From the NCBI GenBank assembly GCA_030068145.1, contig JAPJBO010000084.1:365422-429421 (forward strand): a DNA stretch of 64,000 nucleotides, in the 5' to 3' direction. Source of the DNA: Diplonema papillatum (lineage: Eukaryota; Euglenozoa; Diplonemea; Diplonemida; Diplonemidae). The notes beneath the pieces are model-generated. The model was not told the origin of the DNA. It was given only the letters and a program-made list of their open reading frames with translations, and made no database searches. Shown piece by piece: positions 55,534 through 64,000 of the stretch. Made by a program: the position numbers and the translations under genes. The stretch's first letter is position 1, and each line of letters starts with the position of its first letter.

Positions 55534-56426
55534 AGTGATCTCAGTGCAGTCACCGGCCGGTCGAATTGACAAAAAAAAAGAATGTTGCTCTCGGATTGAC
55601 ATTCGACCGGTCAAGGCGGACGAATGTGGACACCGGTCGAATTCGACCGGCACCCGTGTAGATTCGACCGGGCAATTTTTTTTTTTTTTTTTTTTTCCCT
55701 TTTAGAAAAGTGACTTTAAAGTCTGCCATGGGTAGTGCCACACAGTAGTAGAAAATGGTGGGAAAACGGAAAGCTAAGGTCACGGGGGCAAGGGCAAGCT
55801 TTTGGATTCCCAACTCCACTCACCAACTCCTGGATTGCAGTATGTTCGGCTGCAGCCAGAATACAGAGACTACTGGGGTCTACAACAAGGTGGTGAAGCA
55901 GCAGCACACCCACGAAGGCACATGCCAAGGTCACAGCAGTCATAATGAGGCCCACCTACAAAACCAAAACAGTGTTCCATTGCCTCAGGCATCTGAAGAC
56001 TCCACTGCAACCCCGAAACTCGTCACTCTGGGCCCATCTTTTGTATGATGGACGATGTGACAGTGAAACTGGGTTGTCGACCTGTTCATGGCACTAATGA
56101 TTCACAAGCGAAGCTACTGAAAAAGTCGTATTAAGCCGTCCTACTACTGATGCACGACAGTGTACTAACTTTGTGAGACTGCCCGTTTCAGCTAAAACCC
56201 AGAGTTTCAAGCGAACAAGGGAACTTTATTCTAAAACACCACATGTTGTTTTCCCACGCGTAGCGTGGGAATTTTTTTTTCTGGCATAGGATTGATTGAC
56301 CTGTATTTGCCAATGCAAAAAAAAAGTTGTGGCAAATTCCTGTCCAAAAAAAAAAAAAAAAAAGAGGGGGTTTCGGAAAGTGACTTGACCGGTCGAGCGA
56401 TCGAGCCTGACTGCACTGAGTGCTCT
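55534..56426. mobile_element. Non-autonomous hAT-like element, intact (55542-56418)
   Basis: The 877-bp element has perfect 11-bp terminal inverted repeats, CAGTGCAGTCA (55542-55552) and TGACTGCACTG (56408-56418). It is flanked by 8-bp target duplications, AGTGATCT (55534-55541) and AGTGCTCT (56419-56426), one mismatch. The target is the R2 repeat GAGGCAGTGCTCTGCC, present uninterrupted at about 2788, 2971 and 8000, which gives the empty site. CAGTG ends with 8-bp duplications are the hAT signature. Subterminal GGTCGA/TCGACC clusters are present at both ends. No transposase. A damaged relative is at 853-1635. Confidence 0.92.
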
Positions 56427-56715
56427 GCCTAAACATTAAACTAAGATTTTCCCCCCGAAACACAAAGCAGGACAGGCTCAAGCGACCACCTTACGCGTTT
56501 TTCCCCACCTTTTCCCCACCAAGGTTGCCGAGCCGATAGAGATGGCTTGCATCGCGAGGTTAAAGCCGCAGTCAATACGATCAGTACTGCGAGGGGTTTT
56601 AACAACCAAGGTACGAGGCCACGATCTGCTCCGTCGTTCAAGAGCAAGCCGGACAGCGGGCAGGATATTCCGGAACGTTCCCGAGAACGCGGGGACGTCT
56701 GGGTGCATGTGAAGG

Positions 56716-58560
56716 ATGGGCAAATCCATGTGGACCAGAGTCGAAGCACGTACTTCGGCATCCGGAAGCATCTGCAGCATGTTCGGGCTCGATGAAGACA
56801 CCCTGCGGGCATACGACGTGAACCCGTGGATGAAGAGTCGCGTCTACAGAGTACGTACCTGGGTGCGAATGTTCATGGTTGAGCACCTGCAACACCCGAA
56901 GGTAGCTGCTCATGGCGAGGCTTTGCGAAATCAACCATCTAGCGGAAAAGAAGAAGCAGCACGGACGCCTTGGTTCTGCATACGACAGGTGAGCAAGATG
57001 ATGGATGAAAGGACACTAGCTGCCATTTTCCGTCACGATACCGAACTCCGTGAAGCGCTCGCGGACTCGACGGACTTCGTGAACACGAGGGTTTCCACGT
57101 CGCTCAATCCTCCCCAACTTCACGGATGTTTCGTGGCAAACGACTTCTACCCCGGCCCCTCCCCCTGGGGATTGCCCTTGCCAACGCTACCTTTTGGACG
57201 GATACACATCCAAAGGCATGCGTGTGGGCAGGCACACCTCCTCAGGACGTCAAGCGAGCTTGTTTCGCTTTGTTGACAAGGGTCGCGAGTTCCGCCCGGA
57301 CGGTGGGGAGGAAGCCGTCTGCAGGGAGGTTGACAAGGCGGTGGCCCAGTTCGTTGAAAAGCATTTCAAGGACGCCCCTCCGCACTTCGCGAGGATGCTG
57401 CGAGGAAAGATGTTGACCTCTCCCGGATCCGGAACTGACGGGTGGAGCACTGTCGGAATTGCAGGAGCATCTCGTGATCCTGCCCGTAGACAAGAGCTCG
57501 CACGATTTTGGCTTCGTCTGTAGATGGTTTTACAACCAGGATTTGCATGCGAAGGTCAATCACAGCGCGAACTAAGAGACGCCTGGACAAGTCATTGCGA
57601 GGCACAAGGCTTACCTGGAACGGGAAGGATTACACTCGTCGAATGTCCTCCCGTACCTGTATGGCACCCTCAAGTTGCACAAGGAAGTGGACGTCCATGC
57701 GCTACATCGCCGGGGTGTCGCGGAAGAACTGTGTCGACTCCGACGCCGAGACGGCCAATACTGAACGGGACGCCCGCCCGAAGACCACGTTCTCGTCCAC
57801 GACGGACGCGCAACTAGACCTGACCGGCTTGCTGAAAGCGATCATGGGCATCCTCCGACGCGGGAGGACGACATACGGTTCAACGCAACTGGTTACCGAT
57901 ACTTTTGGGTCGCGGAGTCTAGCGACGACACGGCGTTTTTCCTGAAGACGCATGCCGATGAACTCGCGCAGCTGGACGCTGGTACATTTGACCTTACGAC
58001 AATGGACGACCAGCTGGAGCTTGAGGAGTTGCTAAATGCGGTTGCGGGGACAATAGATGAAGCCTTTGCGGCGGAAGCTGCACGGTTGACGTGGGAAAGC
58101 TCGTGTTAGTACGTCCGAAAAGCCAGCACGGATTGACCCGAAAGAAGCGTTGTTTCGCCTTTAAGGTAGACACGGATGTTAGATCACATGAAGCGGCATA
58201 TTCAGCGCAGGAGCTTAAGGCTCTCCTAACTTTCTGCTTGGCGAATACCTATGTTCTGGTCAACAGGGTACTCATGAGGCAGACACTAGGCATCCCAATG
58301 GGTGCGAACGCTTCCCCGGACATCGCCAACCTCTTTTACTATGCGAAAGAGCGGAAGTACGTCATGCGACTCTTGGAAGACGGGGACACGGCGTTGCTTA
58401 GCCTGACACGCCGCTTCATCGACGATCTGTCGTGTTTAGGCACAAAACCCCTACCGGAGTCCGTATACAACATTTCCCTGTGGAAACTTTTTGTGAAAGG
58501 GTCCCCCTATACAATTCATGCCAGTTGCCAGAAGCGACAAAGTGGATTATCAAAAGCGAC
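56716..58560 (+). pseudogene. Penelope-type reverse transcriptase, broken copy
   Basis: Pieces in different plus-strand frames follow the order of a retroelement RT: LVILPVDKSSHDFGFVCRWF (about 57465), then LPYLYGTLKLHKE (about 57645), MRYIAGVSRKNC, FDLTTMDDQLELEELL (motif A, about 57991), then in one frame at 58091-58585 YSAQELKALLTFCLANTYVL, QTLGIPMGANASPDIANLFY (motif B) and RRFIDDLSCLG (motif C). The LYG-x3-LHK block and GIPMG are typical of Penelope-like RTs. At least three frame changes and internal stops show it is dead. No GIY-YIG endonuclease was recognised downstream. Confidence 0.65.
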
Positions 58561-58640
58561 AAAGTGGATTATTACTGGATTATAATCCACTAATAATCCA
58601 CTTTGTCGTAATCCAGTTATATATAATCCGTTTTGTCGTT
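58535..58640. repeat. Hairpin: GACAAAGTGGATTATTA inverted repeat
   Basis: CGACAAAGTGGATTATTA (58558-58575) pairs perfectly with TAATAATCCACTTTGTCG (58591-58608) around a short, itself palindromic, centre (GGATTATAATCC). A further direct copy of GCGACAAAGTGGATTAT precedes it at 58534. It interrupts the RT relic and looks like a small inserted palindromic element. Confidence 0.85.
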
Positions 58641-58649
58641 GACCCTTTT

Positions 58650-60338
58650 TTTTGTGTCTCACGAAAGCAAATTTTGAAGAACTAAGACCGATCACATGGC
58701 GGCGTACTATCCTCACTTCTGCTACGTCAAGAAAGCAGGATGAAGAAAGTGCGCATGGCTTAAAGAACCGAAACACTTTGCAGATGGGACCAGTGCGGTA
58801 GCCATTCGTACGTTCTTGCAGCCCCGCCGTTCTCCTTCAAAGAAGTAGCTTGCCCTTTGCTTGGTTGATGTGCTTTCTCTTTATCTTTAGCCATACTTCA
58901 ACTGCCTTCGAGGATGGGTAGCTTCAGGCGGGACAGACGAGAGCCACCCATGCCCCAAAATAGACCTGGCGGCCAAAATATCCCGAGTAAAGTCACTTTG
59001 AACAGATTCTCGTCTACACTCGTATGATGAGTTCAGACGAGAATCAGAGACGAGATTCTGACTCGGGCATAGGCGAGTCCAGAAAAAGCGGAAAGACGGG
59101 AAAGGAAAAAGGCCCGTTGGTAGACTTGTCAGACGGGCGAAGAAAGCGAAGAGAATGGGGGATCCGCTTCCTGACCGAAACCAGGCCCAGAAACACCGGA
59201 CAGACACACAGACGGAACCCGCGCGAAGTTGTAGGAAGTCTCCGCCGGCTACCTTCGGGCCAGCCAGCGTTGCCAATTCTGGGTGCAATCTGTGTTTTAC
59301 CCCGGATCACAAGGGGCCCTGAAGGATAGACCCTTGACCAGTGATTTATAAGGGGGTCTTACCCCACGCTCCAACAAAAAAAAAGAAAAATTGTCGGGGG
59401 GCCGCCGTGAGTGGCCAGCACTGGGGGACCACTGAAACGGGCCGGGCCCGGGGAGCCAGCCTGGGGTGGGGGGGGCGGGTGGGCGCAGCCGGGCGACTAA
59501 TTACCACTAGGTCCATTATCGCAGACTCTGCTGAGGGAAGGCAAAGCAAGCGAACTATCTGCAGCATTTCAAATGCTTCTCTTCTCTCTCGTAAAGTTGA
59601 CGCGCACTTACCTGCGAAATAAATTGCTGGATGCCTCTGTACGCCGGTGCTTGTTCTTGGCGTCCAGTTTTCAGTCGAATGAGCCAGTCACAGCGGACTT
59701 CCTTGACTCTTTTATGAGGGAGTACTTGGTTGTGGCGACACCCCGTTTGCAGCTTACGTTGTTTTGACTTGAAGTTCCCTGCCGTACACTTGACACACCT
59801 TTTCCTTTATGATCGAGACACGAACGAGACACAGTTCGGCAGTGCTGGGCTGCGCTATGCTGCGCTGGCCTACACTGGGCTGGAATGGAGGGTCTTTGGG
59901 TGCAGCTCCGCAACCACACTGAGAAAACACTTTCTTGGTAAAAAATTAACCACCCCCACAGGCATGTGGAGGAATACAGAGGACCCAGCTTTCCATATAA
60001 ACCCCTGCCCGCCGTGAATGCCATGAATACTGCCCTCACACACCATCTTGGATAGACACGCCTCACGCTCGCACCACCCGACACCGAAACGACCCACGAC
60101 CCCAAGAGCTGTGCCTCCCACTGTGCCCGAATACAAAGCCTTCAGGCCAAAAAACGTCCAGGTGCGCAAAACACCTGTTTTTGGCCAAAATCACGTCTCT
60201 GTATTATGCACTGCCCTTGACTCTGCAAAAAATAAAAAAGAAAAATATGGCAGGTGGGTGATGCATTGAGAAGAAAAGAGAAGAGCCCGCGGGCTCTTTT
60301 TCGAAGCTGCGCAAACGGGCTGAACGTAGGGGGCTCGC
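58650..60338. other. Intergenic upstream of the large 3' gene
   Basis: No gene is recognised. Pieces of R3 (near 58755) and the motif TTTAGCCATACTTCA (58887, also at about 27098 and in part near 31150) are dispersed repeats. TGCTGGGCTGCGCTATGCTG near 59842 is a short imperfect repeat. The promoter of the gene at 60339 should be in the last few hundred bases. Confidence 0.4.
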
Positions 60339-63300
60339 ATGCATCGCAAGCTCGCGTCGTTTCGCGCTGTCGTGACTCCCGCGGACGCCGCCGCGGCTGT
60401 GCAGAGGAGGGGCGCGCTGAAACGAGGCAAGCAAGGCAAGAACGCCGGCGGCGCCCTGTCTTCAGCCGAAGCGGCACAGCTCCTCCTGCGGCTGTCGGCC
60501 ATCGGGCCGAACGCGTGGCTGGCCGAGCATCTGCCCCCGGTCCTCACCGCGGTCCTGCCGCACCTTCCGCAGTACCAAGCGGGCAGGGGCCGGGGTGACG
60601 ACGACGCCTCAGCGGCCCTGCTTGCCGTGGCGACGAGGAAGGCGAAGCTGTTTTCGTTCGAGTCCGCCGTGTCCATTCTGCACGCCCTGCCCCCAGGGAA
60701 GGTGGCGGAGCCGGCAGCTTACACCGCCGAGCTGGAGCATGCGTTGCTTGCCCGCCTGTCGTCCGACCCGCTCCTCACGTGGCCGCACTGCAAGCGCGTT
60801 CTCGAATCGCGGTCCCCAGCCGTCCTCAGCAACCACCACCCCGCCTTCTGCAAGAAAGCCGCGGAGCTGCTGTCCGACGCCTTGCGGCACCGGGGGCCCA
60901 CCGAGCCTCCGTCCCGCGGCTACGCCGCCGACGACGCGGCCGGCAGCCTTTTCGCCCCGCTGTTGCAGAGCTCCGGCGGGAGTCGGCGCCGCGCGCCCAA
61001 ACAGCAGGACAACCGCGAGAGGGGCTGTGTTGCTTTCCCCGGCTTGACCGATGGAAGTGAAACAGGCGCACCCACGCAGCATGAACCCGAGGCCCCAGGG
61101 TTCGCGAACCTGCAAGCCGACCCGACAAGCGTTGCCGAGACTCCAGCACGGCCTCCCGGCAGGAAGAAGGGGGAGGTGCCCGTTACTTTTTCTGGCTTGA
61201 CCGACGGAATCGAAAGAGGTGCACCCGCGCAGCATGAACCCGAAGAGGCCCCGGGGGCCGGAAACCTGCAAGCCGACCCGACAAGCGTTGCCGAGACTCC
61301 AGCACGACCTCCCGGCAAGAAGGAGGGGGAGGGGCCCGTTATTCTTTCTGGCTTGCCCGATGGAACTGAAACAGGCGCACCCACGCAGCATGCACCCGAG
61401 GCGGCCCCAGGTTTCGCGAACCCGCAAGCCGACCCGGCAACCGTTGCTGAGACTCCAGCACGGCCTCCCGGAGACGAGGAGAACCTCGCCGAGATAGCGG
61501 GGGACCTGCCGTTCTTCGCGCACGCGCTGCCGGCGGCGCCGCGGCCGCAGGGGACGTGCGGCGGACGGGGCGCACACAGTGCGACGGACCTTTCTTCGGA
61601 GGGGCTCACGCACTCAAAGTTCGACTTACACGCACGAGGCGCACACGGCTCCCGCGGGCAAGGCGGAGACGAGCCCATCCTTTCGGAAGGGTGTTTCTCG
61701 CGGAAGGATGACGCGCTGCGAGGGCTGCTCCTGCGGAGCATCGAGCGGCACGTCCGGCGTTTGACCCCCGACGAGGCGACGCTCGTCCTGGCGAAGGCCG
61801 TCCCGGGGGCCTCCGCCGACCCGCCGGTTTTCCGGGGGCTCGCGCCGCAGGCCCTGTCGGTTCTCTTCCGCCTGACCGCCGACGCCTTCCGCCCGTCCGC
61901 GCGGCCGGGGCCGCCGCCGAGAGCCTCCGTCGACACCCTGCACGCCTTCGCCCGGCTGCGGGCGCCGGCTTCGTGCTTGCCGCCGGTGCTCGACCACCTC
62001 CTGCGGGCCAAGCTGCCGCTGAGCGTCGCGTCCCCCGCCCTGCGGGCCCTGTGCCCCGGCCGCGCTGTGCAGGGGGGGGCGGAGGCTTGCGTGGCGAGGT
62101 TCGCGGAGGCCGCGTTGGCGCGGGTGTGCGCGTCCGTGCTGGCGGACCGCAAGCGGGGCGCCGACGGGATTTCCGCTGTCTACGCGGACGCCGCGGACGT
62201 CGCGTACCGAGCCGTGCTGCTCGCGGGCACCCCCGAGGTCGTGACCTGCCTCCGCAGGTTCGTCGCCGAGCTGTTGCTTCCGTCCCGGCGGCGGGGCGAC
62301 CCTTCGACGGCCGCGCCGGAGCCTTTCGCGACGGCCGCCGCGCTGGCGAACCTCTGCGAGGCGTTCCTCGCCGGGCCCCGGTGTCACGTGCCCCCCGCCT
62401 TCACGCAGCTGTGCTTTCGGATCGCCCGGCAATTGCTGGGCTCCGCGCGGCTCCGCGAGACGAAGGCGGCAGAGGGCGTGTCCCTAGCGTATGCCTGCGT
62501 GCGGCTTCCCCCGTCGTCGCTGCTGCATTCCTCCGACCCCGAGGCGGGTGGGCCCACGCGTGGCGACCTCGCGCGTGCGGTCTACGAGCTCCTCGGGGTG
62601 GTCCCGGTGCGGGTGCTGTGGAAGGCGCTCGCCGTCGTCCGGCACGTTACTCCGCCGTGCGTCGCGGCCGCGTTTCCCGAACACGCGGCAGGCGTCGTCG
62701 CGAGGCGCGCACGCGAGATCGCCGCAGACGGCGAAGCCGCGTTGCACATCGGGACCACCGTGTGGTGCATCGCCACCGCGGGCGGCCGCCGGTCGCGGAG
62801 CGACCGGGAGCCCCGGCTCGCCCTGGCGGAGCCGGGCATGGCCAAAGCCGTGAGGAACACGCTTGGGGAGAGGGGTCTCCTGCCTCCCCCGCGAGAGGAG
62901 GCGAGCATGGCCAAAGCCGGGAGGAACACGTTCGAGGAGAGTAATCTCCTGCCGCCCCCGGGAGAGGAGCCGAGCATGGCCGAAGCCGTGAGGAACACGC
63001 TCAAGGAGAGGGGTCTCCTGCCGCCCCCGGGAGAGGAGCCGAGCATGGCCGTGAGGAACACGCTCAAGGAGCCGCGGGGTGCTGCGGGCGCGATCCCGCT
63101 GGTGGTGCGCGTTGCGAACGACGTGTTCCGGACGCTGTCGGCGGCCAGGCGGCGGGTGCCCGACGCCGAGTGCGCGCTGCTGCTTGCGGGGCTCGCCACC
63201 GCCCGGTGCGCCGACGAGGAGCTGCTGGCGCGCGTCGCGGACACGCTGCTCGCCCATTTAAACAGCGACAGCGTCGGCTTGGACCCGCTGTGCCACTCCC

Positions 63301-64000
63301 TGTGCCACTTCGCCGCCTTGCGGCACCGCTCCGTCGACCTCCACGAGGCCGCGCTACCCTTCCTCACGTCGCAGCCCGGTATCCACCCCCCCGTCGCCGC
63401 CGCTGTGCTGTGGAGCTACGCGAGGCTGCAAGTCGTGACAGATCGGGAGCATCTCAACATCATAGGCCTCTTCGCTTCGCAGCCGAAGTTCCTGTTGGGC
63501 CTGCAAGCCAGGGAGCTGAACAAGCTTGTCTGGAGCAGCACTAGGCTGCACACGGACGCCGTCATAATCGAGTCGGTCGTGGCGGACCTGGATGCCTCGC
63601 CGCAGAAACTGGCGGGCATTGCCAACGTGTTCGTGCTCACGCAGCTGCTGCAAAGCTGCGCCAACAGCGGCGGCGAAGCGGCGGCGCTGTTCGTCGAAAC
63701 CGTCCTCGCCGCCCTCGACGGCAACCTCCGGCACCGCCGGCCGGCGGGTTACGTTGCTGTGGCCAAGGCAGAACGCGCCACGGGTCGAGTCTCCGACGGG
63801 GCGGAGTTCTTGGTTGAATCCAAGCAGACTCCGAGCCGGCGGACGGAGACGAGAAGCAACCCGACGCCGGTTGACCAATGGACCGTCACCGACCAGGTGC
63901 CAACCTTCCGGCAGCACCTTCCTGATCACCTGTCGCAGCCTGGTGAGTACAGCGCGACCGCTGCGGCGTGCCTGTTCATGGCCAGTCGGAAGCTGCGGCT
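60339..64000 (+). CDS. Large alpha-helical-repeat protein, possible organellar RNA factor (3' end outside window)
   Basis: The frame from the ATG at 60339 is open to the window end (1220 codons). An in-frame TAG twelve bases upstream supports this start. The N-terminus MHRKLASFRAVVTPADAAAA is basic and Ala-rich, fitting a mitochondrial or plastid transit peptide. Residues about 45-200 and 460 onward are Leu/Ala-rich helical pairs, such as AAAVLWSYARLQVVTDREHL and LQARELNKLVWSSTRLHTDA, like the HPR/OPR repeats of organellar RNA-binding RAP proteins. Two internal low-complexity duplications occur: three units of 51-52 residues (61041-61490, with LQADPTSVAETPARPPG) and 24-residue units (62832-63065, SMAKAVRNTL...LLPPP). 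A strong donor, CAGCCTG/GTGAGT, lies at 63942/63943, so the exon may end there. The RAP domain itself is not in view, so the assignment is tentative. Confidence 0.75.
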   Translation, partial: MHRKLASFRAVVTPADAAAAVQRRGALKRGKQGKNAGGALSSAEAAQLLLRLSAIGPNAWLAEHLPPVLTAVLPHLPQYQAGRGRGDDDASAALLAVATRKAKLFSFESAVSILHALPPGKVAEPAAYTAELEHALLARLSSDPLLTWPHCKRVLESRSPAVLSNHHPAFCKKAAELLSDALRHRGPTEPPSRGYAADDAAGSLFAPLLQSSGGSRRRAPKQQDNRERGCVAFPGLTDGSETGAPTQHEPEAPGFANLQADPTSVAETPARPPGRKKGEVPVTFSGLTDGIERGAPAQHEPEEAPGAGNLQADPTSVAETPARPPGKKEGEGPVILSGLPDGTETGAPTQHAPEAAPGFANPQADPATVAETPARPPGDEENLAEIAGDLPFFAHALPAAPRPQGTCGGRGAHSATDLSSEGLTHSKFDLHARGAHGSRGQGGDEPILSEGCFSRKDDALRGLLLRSIERHVRRLTPDEATLVLAKAVPGASADPPVFRGLAPQALSVLFRLTADAFRPSARPGPPPRASVDTLHAFARLRAPASCLPPVLDHLLRAKLPLSVASPALRALCPGRAVQGGAEACVARFAEAALARVCASVLADRKRGADGISAVYADAADVAYRAVLLAGTPEVVTCLRRFVAELLLPSRRRGDPSTAAPEPFATAAALANLCEAFLAGPRCHVPPAFTQLCFRIARQLLGSARLRETKAAEGVSLAYACVRLPPSSLLHSSDPEAGGPTRGDLARAVYELLGVVPVRVLWKALAVVRHVTPPCVAAAFPEHAAGVVARRAREIAADGEAALHIGTTVWCIATAGGRRSRSDREPRLALAEPGMAKAVRNTLGERGLLPPPREEASMAKAGRNTFEESNLLPPPGEEPSMAEAVRNTLKERGLLPPPGEEPSMAVRNTLKEPRGAAGAIPLVVRVANDVFRTLSAARRRVPDAECALLLAGLATARCADEELLARVADTLLAHLNSDSVGLDPLCHSLCHFAALRHRSVDLHEAALPFLTSQPGIHPPVAAAVLWSYARLQVVTDREHLNIIGLFASQPKFLLGLQARELNKLVWSSTRLHTDAVIIESVVADLDASPQKLAGIANVFVLTQLLQSCANSGGEAAALFVETVLAALDGNLRHRRPAGYVAVAKAERATGRVSDGAEFLVESKQTPSRRTETRSNPTPVDQWTVTDQVPTFRQHLPDHLSQPGEYSATAAACLFMASRKLR
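61041..61490. repeat. Coding tandem repeat, 153-156 bp, three units
   Basis: GGCTTGMCCGAYGGAA starts at 61041, 61194 and 61350. Each unit encodes a Pro/Glu/Ala-rich segment; the frame is kept throughout, as 153 and 156 are multiples of three. Confidence 0.9.
62832..63065. repeat. Coding tandem repeat, about 72 bp, three and a half units
   Basis: GAGCMGRGCATGGCCAAAGC-type units encode SMAKAVRNTLGERGLLPPPREE and variants; the last unit is shortened (SMAVRNTLKE). The frame is maintained. Confidence 0.9.

Noticed and set aside
60609..63367. Long minus-strand frames (up to 410 codons) opposite the 3' gene
   Set aside because: The plus frame is open for over 1200 codons with an upstream in-frame stop, helical-repeat character and frame-preserving duplications. 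The minus frames are GC-rich shadows with Arg/Gly/Pro-biased composition.

Overview
This window is eukaryotic nuclear DNA from a protist. The genes are sparse and split by GT-AG introns, some over 2 kb long. Proteins carry long glutamine, asparagine and proline tracts. Well over half of the 64 kb is satellite DNA, dispersed repeats and transposon remains. There are no bacterial operons. The gene mix (Hsp20 pair, DPP8/9-like peptidase, a large helical-repeat protein of organellar-RNA-factor type) and the high repeat load would fit an alveolate such as a chromerid. That placement is inference from gene content and is not proven by the sequence.

Layout. 1-11.8 kb: repeat-rich, no convincing host gene; a hAT-like non-autonomous element (853-1635), a 1.44-kb inverted-repeat transposon with a clean 6-bp target duplication (3941-5381), GC-ended palindromic MITEs (5.6-6.1 kb) and several dispersed repeats. 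11.8-15.2 kb: a tandem duplication of a single-exon Hsp20 gene; the first copy's downstream flank was later hit by a SINE-like retroposon with a roughly 320-bp GAA/TTC tail. 15.8-17.2 kb: a MITE and a 51-bp minisatellite. 17.3-20.2 kb: a 162-bp satellite of 18 units. 20.7-31.2 kb: one large multi-exon gene for a DPP8/9-like prolyl peptidase with a Q/N-rich N-terminal extension of about 940 residues; its introns hold a foldback element, a LINE 3' end, a small zinc-motif repeat, an 18S rRNA fragment and a 45-bp minisatellite. 31.2-45 kb: a GT microsatellite, one of two paralogous 128-residue Ubl-like/ankyrin-stub genes (37307), and degraded retroelement copies. 45.2-49.9 kb: a 5'-truncated LINE with a long open frame (partial endonuclease, reverse transcriptase, zf-RVT, three Cys/His modules), inserted in a CTCGATTACA minisatellite. 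50-60.3 kb: repeats, the second Ubl-like gene (51833), the intact hAT-like element (55542-56418) and a broken Penelope-type reverse transcriptase (56.7-58.6 kb). 60.3-64 kb: the 5' part of a large intron-poor gene running to the window edge.

The host genes do not form a pathway. The main biological interest is in the mobile DNA: several elements can be delimited to the base because filled and empty target sites, or target duplications, are both present in the window.
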